The notes beneath the pieces are model-generated. The model saw only the letters and a program-made list of their open reading frames with translations. It was not told the DNA's origin and searched no databases. This document shows, in pieces, positions 6,256 to 8,164 of a DNA stretch of 8,164 nucleotides. The translations under genes and the position numbers were made by a program. Every line of letters starts with the position of its first letter. The stretch's first letter is position 1. The stretch is from the NCBI GenBank assembly GCA_018224505.1, contig JAGTVD010000085.1, forward strand, positions 1-8,164, in the 5' to 3' direction. Source of the stretch: Desulfatitalea sp. GTDB lineage: Bacteria > Desulfobacterota > Desulfobacteria > Desulfobacterales > Desulfosarcinaceae.

Positions 6256-6373
6256 TTCACCCGACTCATGGCTTGGACATCGGAAAATGAGGAGCGGGCT
6301 GTTGTTGTTGGCTGAAAGCATTGATGGAAAACCGTTTTCCAAGGACTCTCATGCGGATTGGACGAAATTACCA

Positions 6374-6577
6374 ATGGAAAATAACAACGAGGTGTTGAAC
6401 GCCAAAGAAGCGGCCATTTTTCTGAAAGCCCATGTGGAAACCCTCAGGCGAATGGCCCGGCGCGGCGAAATCCCCGCCTTCAAGGTCGGTAAGGACTGGC
6501 GATTTTTAAAAAAAACACTCTGGCTTTGGATGCAACGCCGGGATCAAGACCATCGGGGAATCGATCATGCAAAATGA
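6374..6577 (+). CDS. Excisionase-type (MerR-like) helix-turn-helix protein, 67 aa
   Basis: A small DNA-binding protein of the HTH_17/excisionase class. LNAKEAAIFLKAHVETLRR (about residues 8-26) forms the helix-turn-helix. MARRGEIPAFKVGKDWRF (27-44) is the wing with the hallmark G-x-I-P-x-x-K-V-G-x-x-W-R pattern, and KKTLWLWMQRR closes the domain. Despite the family name there is no integrase nearby; such proteins often act as small regulators. The start is uncertain. ATG 6374 fits the usual domain length but has only a weak GGA upstream. ATG 6287 is in frame, and so is a TTG at 6302, 7 bases after GAGGAG (6289-6294), which would give a longer protein with a non-conserved leader. Its stop lies 11 bases inside the kinase gene, so the two are translationally coupled and probably work together. 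Confidence 0.75.
   Translation: MENNNEVLNAKEAAIFLKAHVETLRRMARRGEIPAFKVGKDWRFLKKTLWLWMQRRDQDHRGIDHAK
6555..6560 (+). promoter_or_regulatory. Ribosome binding site of the histidine kinase
   Basis: GGGGAA, 6 bases before ATG 6567, inside the end of the HTH gene. It supports the ATG at 6567 over the out-of-frame ATG at 6574, whose frame soon closes. Confidence 0.6.
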
Positions 6578-8164
6578 CAACACGGACCATCAGTCCGTCG
6601 AAAAGACGACCGATATACGGATTGACCTTATCGAATATGCCGCCACGCACAAGCTGGGCGAAGTGATGACCCGGGCACTGGATAAAATTGGAGAACGGGT
6701 CGACAGCGCCATCCGATTTTTCCACTTTGTCGAGGCTGACCAGAAAACCCTTTCCCTCCAGCAATGGTCCACCCGCACGTTAACAGAATTCTGCCGGGCT
6801 GAAGGCAAAGGGCTGCATTACCCCATTGAACAAGCCGGCGTCTGGGCGGACTGTGTAAGGCGCAAAAAGCCGATAATGCACAACGACTATGCCGCATTCA
6901 AACAAAAACAGGGGATGTCCGGGGGCCACGCCGAAGTCGTTCGGGAATTGGTGGTTCCCGTCATACGTAATGAAAAGGTGGTCGCCATCCTGGGCGTCGG
7001 AAACAAACCGGTCGATTATACCGAAAAGGATGTAGAGCTTGTATCCTACCTTGCGGATGTAACCTGGGAGGTTTTCCAGCGCAAAAGAACGGAAGAGGCA
7101 TTAATAGAATCCGAGAAGCGCTACCGGAGGCTTTTTGAATCCGCCAAGGACGGCATTTTGATTCTCGATGCCGATACGGGAAAGATAGTCGATATCAACC
7201 CGTTTCTGTCGCAGCTGCTGGGTTGCCGGCATTCTGACTTAATGGGAAAACATCTCTGGGAGATCGGCCCGTTCGCCGGCATCGCTGCATCCAAGGAGGC
7301 CTTCAAGACCCTGCAAGACAAAGAATATATCCGTTATGACCATCTGCCCCTGGAAACCGCCGATGGGCGGGTCGTCGAGGTGGAATTCGTCAGCAATGTT
7401 TATCTGGTGGACCATGCCAAGGTCATCCAGTGCAACATTCGCGACATCACTGAACGCAAACAGGCCGATGCCGAACGCGAACGACTGCTCTCGGCGATTG
7501 AACAGGCCGACGAAATGTTTGTCATGACCGATCCCGAGGGGACCATCCAGTACGTCAACCCGGCTTTTGAAAGGGTGACAGGCTATACCCGGGAGGAAGC
7601 GATCGGACAAAACCCGCGCATGCTCAAAAGCGGCAAACAGGGCCCAGGCTTCTATCGAAACTTGTGGGAGACCCTATCCGGCGGCGGCACTTTTAAAGGG
7701 CGCATGGTCAACAAGCGCAAGGATGGCACTTTCTTCACCGAGGGGGCGACGATTTCCCCGGTACGCGACCCTTCGGGCCGCATCGTCAGCTATGTCGCGG
7801 TCAAGCGCGATATCACGGAGAACTTAAATCTCGCAGCCCAGTTCCAGCAGGCCCAGAAGATGGAATCCGTCGGCCGGTTGGCCGGCGGCGTGGCCCACGA
7901 TTACAACAACATGCTCAGTGTCATTATCGGATACACGGAACTGGCCTTGGACAAGGTGGACCCGTCCGATCCACTGCATGCCGATCTCAATGAAATCTAT
8001 AAGGCCGCCATGCGATCCACTGAAATCACCCGACAATTGCTGGCCTTTGCCCGCAAGCAGGCGATCAGCCCCAAAGTGCTGGACGTGAACGAGACCGTGG
8101 CGGGTATGCTCAAGATGCTGCAGCGCCTCATCGGCGAGGACATCGATCTGGCCTGGCGACCCGA
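6567..8164 (+). CDS. GAF-PAS-PAS sensor histidine kinase, N-terminal 532 residues (cut by window edge)
   Basis: Cytoplasmic two-component sensor kinase without signal peptide or membrane helices. A GAF domain covers about residues 25-170 (HKLGEVMTRALDKIGERVDS; VVPVIRNEKVVAILGVGNKP). The first PAS/PAC is at about 183-298 (YRRLFESAKDGILILDADTG; IQCNIRDITERK). The second PAS/PAC is at about 303-418 (IEQADEMFVMTDPEGTIQYV; GYTREEAIGQNPRMLKSG; AVKRDITE). The HisKA domain is at about 428-498, with phospho-acceptor His444 in LAGGVAHDYNNMLSVIIGY and LLAFARKQ. The catalytic ATPase domain begins near residue 505 and is lost at the edge. AHDYNN replaces the commoner AHDFNN, a tolerated variant. The frame is open through to the last base. 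A receiver domain may follow beyond the edge, as is usual for this HisKA subtype. The ligand is unknown; Cys76 and Cys96 in the GAF domain are worth noting. It is coupled to the HTH gene. Confidence 0.92.
   Translation, partial: MQNDNTDHQSVEKTTDIRIDLIEYAATHKLGEVMTRALDKIGERVDSAIRFFHFVEADQKTLSLQQWSTRTLTEFCRAEGKGLHYPIEQAGVWADCVRRKKPIMHNDYAAFKQKQGMSGGHAEVVRELVVPVIRNEKVVAILGVGNKPVDYTEKDVELVSYLADVTWEVFQRKRTEEALIESEKRYRRLFESAKDGILILDADTGKIVDINPFLSQLLGCRHSDLMGKHLWEIGPFAGIAASKEAFKTLQDKEYIRYDHLPLETADGRVVEVEFVSNVYLVDHAKVIQCNIRDITERKQADAERERLLSAIEQADEMFVMTDPEGTIQYVNPAFERVTGYTREEAIGQNPRMLKSGKQGPGFYRNLWETLSGGGTFKGRMVNKRKDGTFFTEGATISPVRDPSGRIVSYVAVKRDITENLNLAAQFQQAQKMESVGRLAGGVAHDYNNMLSVIIGYTELALDKVDPSDPLHADLNEIYKAAMRSTEITRQLLAFARKQAISPKVLDVNETVAGMLKMLQRLIGEDIDLAWRP

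Larger units (their letters stand above)
5943..6373. other. Intergenic region with promoter and pentanucleotide repeat; possible gene remnant
   Basis: These 431 bases between the transporter operon and the signalling genes hold no intact gene I can support. The first part (5952-6056) has a short open frame, with INIRNIAIG-like text followed by GKVYVT and IQK. It vaguely resembles one NHL beta-propeller repeat and then stops, so it may be a gene remnant. A perfect palindrome TTTCTG-TAC-CAGAAA lies at 6157-6171, just upstream of the promoter at 6183-6211. The 45-base repeat follows at 6211-6255. No clear rho-independent terminator follows the binding-protein gene. The long open frame on the opposite strand (5481-6206) is mostly antisense to the lipoprotein gene. 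Confidence 0.55.

Noticed and set aside
6269..6313. Possible leader peptide MAWTSENEERAVVVG between the repeat and the HTH gene
   Set aside because: It has no ribosome site, no run of regulatory codons and no terminator/antiterminator pair after it, and it overlaps the longer alternative frame of the HTH gene.

Overview
This 8.2-kb window is GC-rich and gene-dense, and looks like chromosome from a Gram-negative, probably anaerobic bacterium. A desulfobacterial (Desulfosarcina-like) origin is my best guess. It rests on the gene mix: an OFA-type MFS carrier, an excisionase-type HTH protein coupled to a GAF/PAS histidine kinase, and an alpha/beta-hydrolase-OsmC fusion. It is an inference, not something the sequence proves. 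No rRNA, tRNA, CRISPR array or insertion sequence is visible.

Layout. (1) Minus strand, 1-902: a leftward unit with a 98-aa protein of unknown function (606-902), a small ORF that appears broken by one frameshift (363-609), and the start of an OFA-family MFS transporter cut by the window edge (1-155). A good sigma70-type promoter lies at 1042-1071 upstream of this unit. (2) Plus strand, 1370-5942: a tight five-gene operon. It encodes an alpha/beta-hydrolase-OsmC fusion, then a complete osmoprotectant (glycine betaine/choline class) ABC importer in the order permease, ATPase, permease, substrate-binding lipoprotein. The permease/ATPase/permease junctions are 4-bp ATGA overlaps. (3) 5943-6373: a gene-poor stretch with a strong promoter candidate and a 45-bp pentanucleotide tandem repeat placed where transcription should start. 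(4) Plus strand, 6374-8164: a small HTH protein overlapping by 11 bp a GAF-PAS-PAS-HisKA sensor kinase that runs off the window.

The most notable feature is the substrate-binding protein. Its two halves are in the reverse of the usual YehZ/OsmX/OpuCC order: the segment that is normally C-terminal follows the lipoprotein signal, and the normal N-terminal half comes last, with the old termini joined by a short linker. Both new ends sit cleanly at the domain boundary, so it reads as a circular permutation rather than a truncation. The importer probably takes up a betaine-like compatible solute, and the co-transcribed hydrolase-OsmC protein may add a peroxide or acyl/thiol-ester detoxifying activity under the same stress. 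The kinase and HTH protein form a separate signalling unit whose trigger cannot be read from the sequence.
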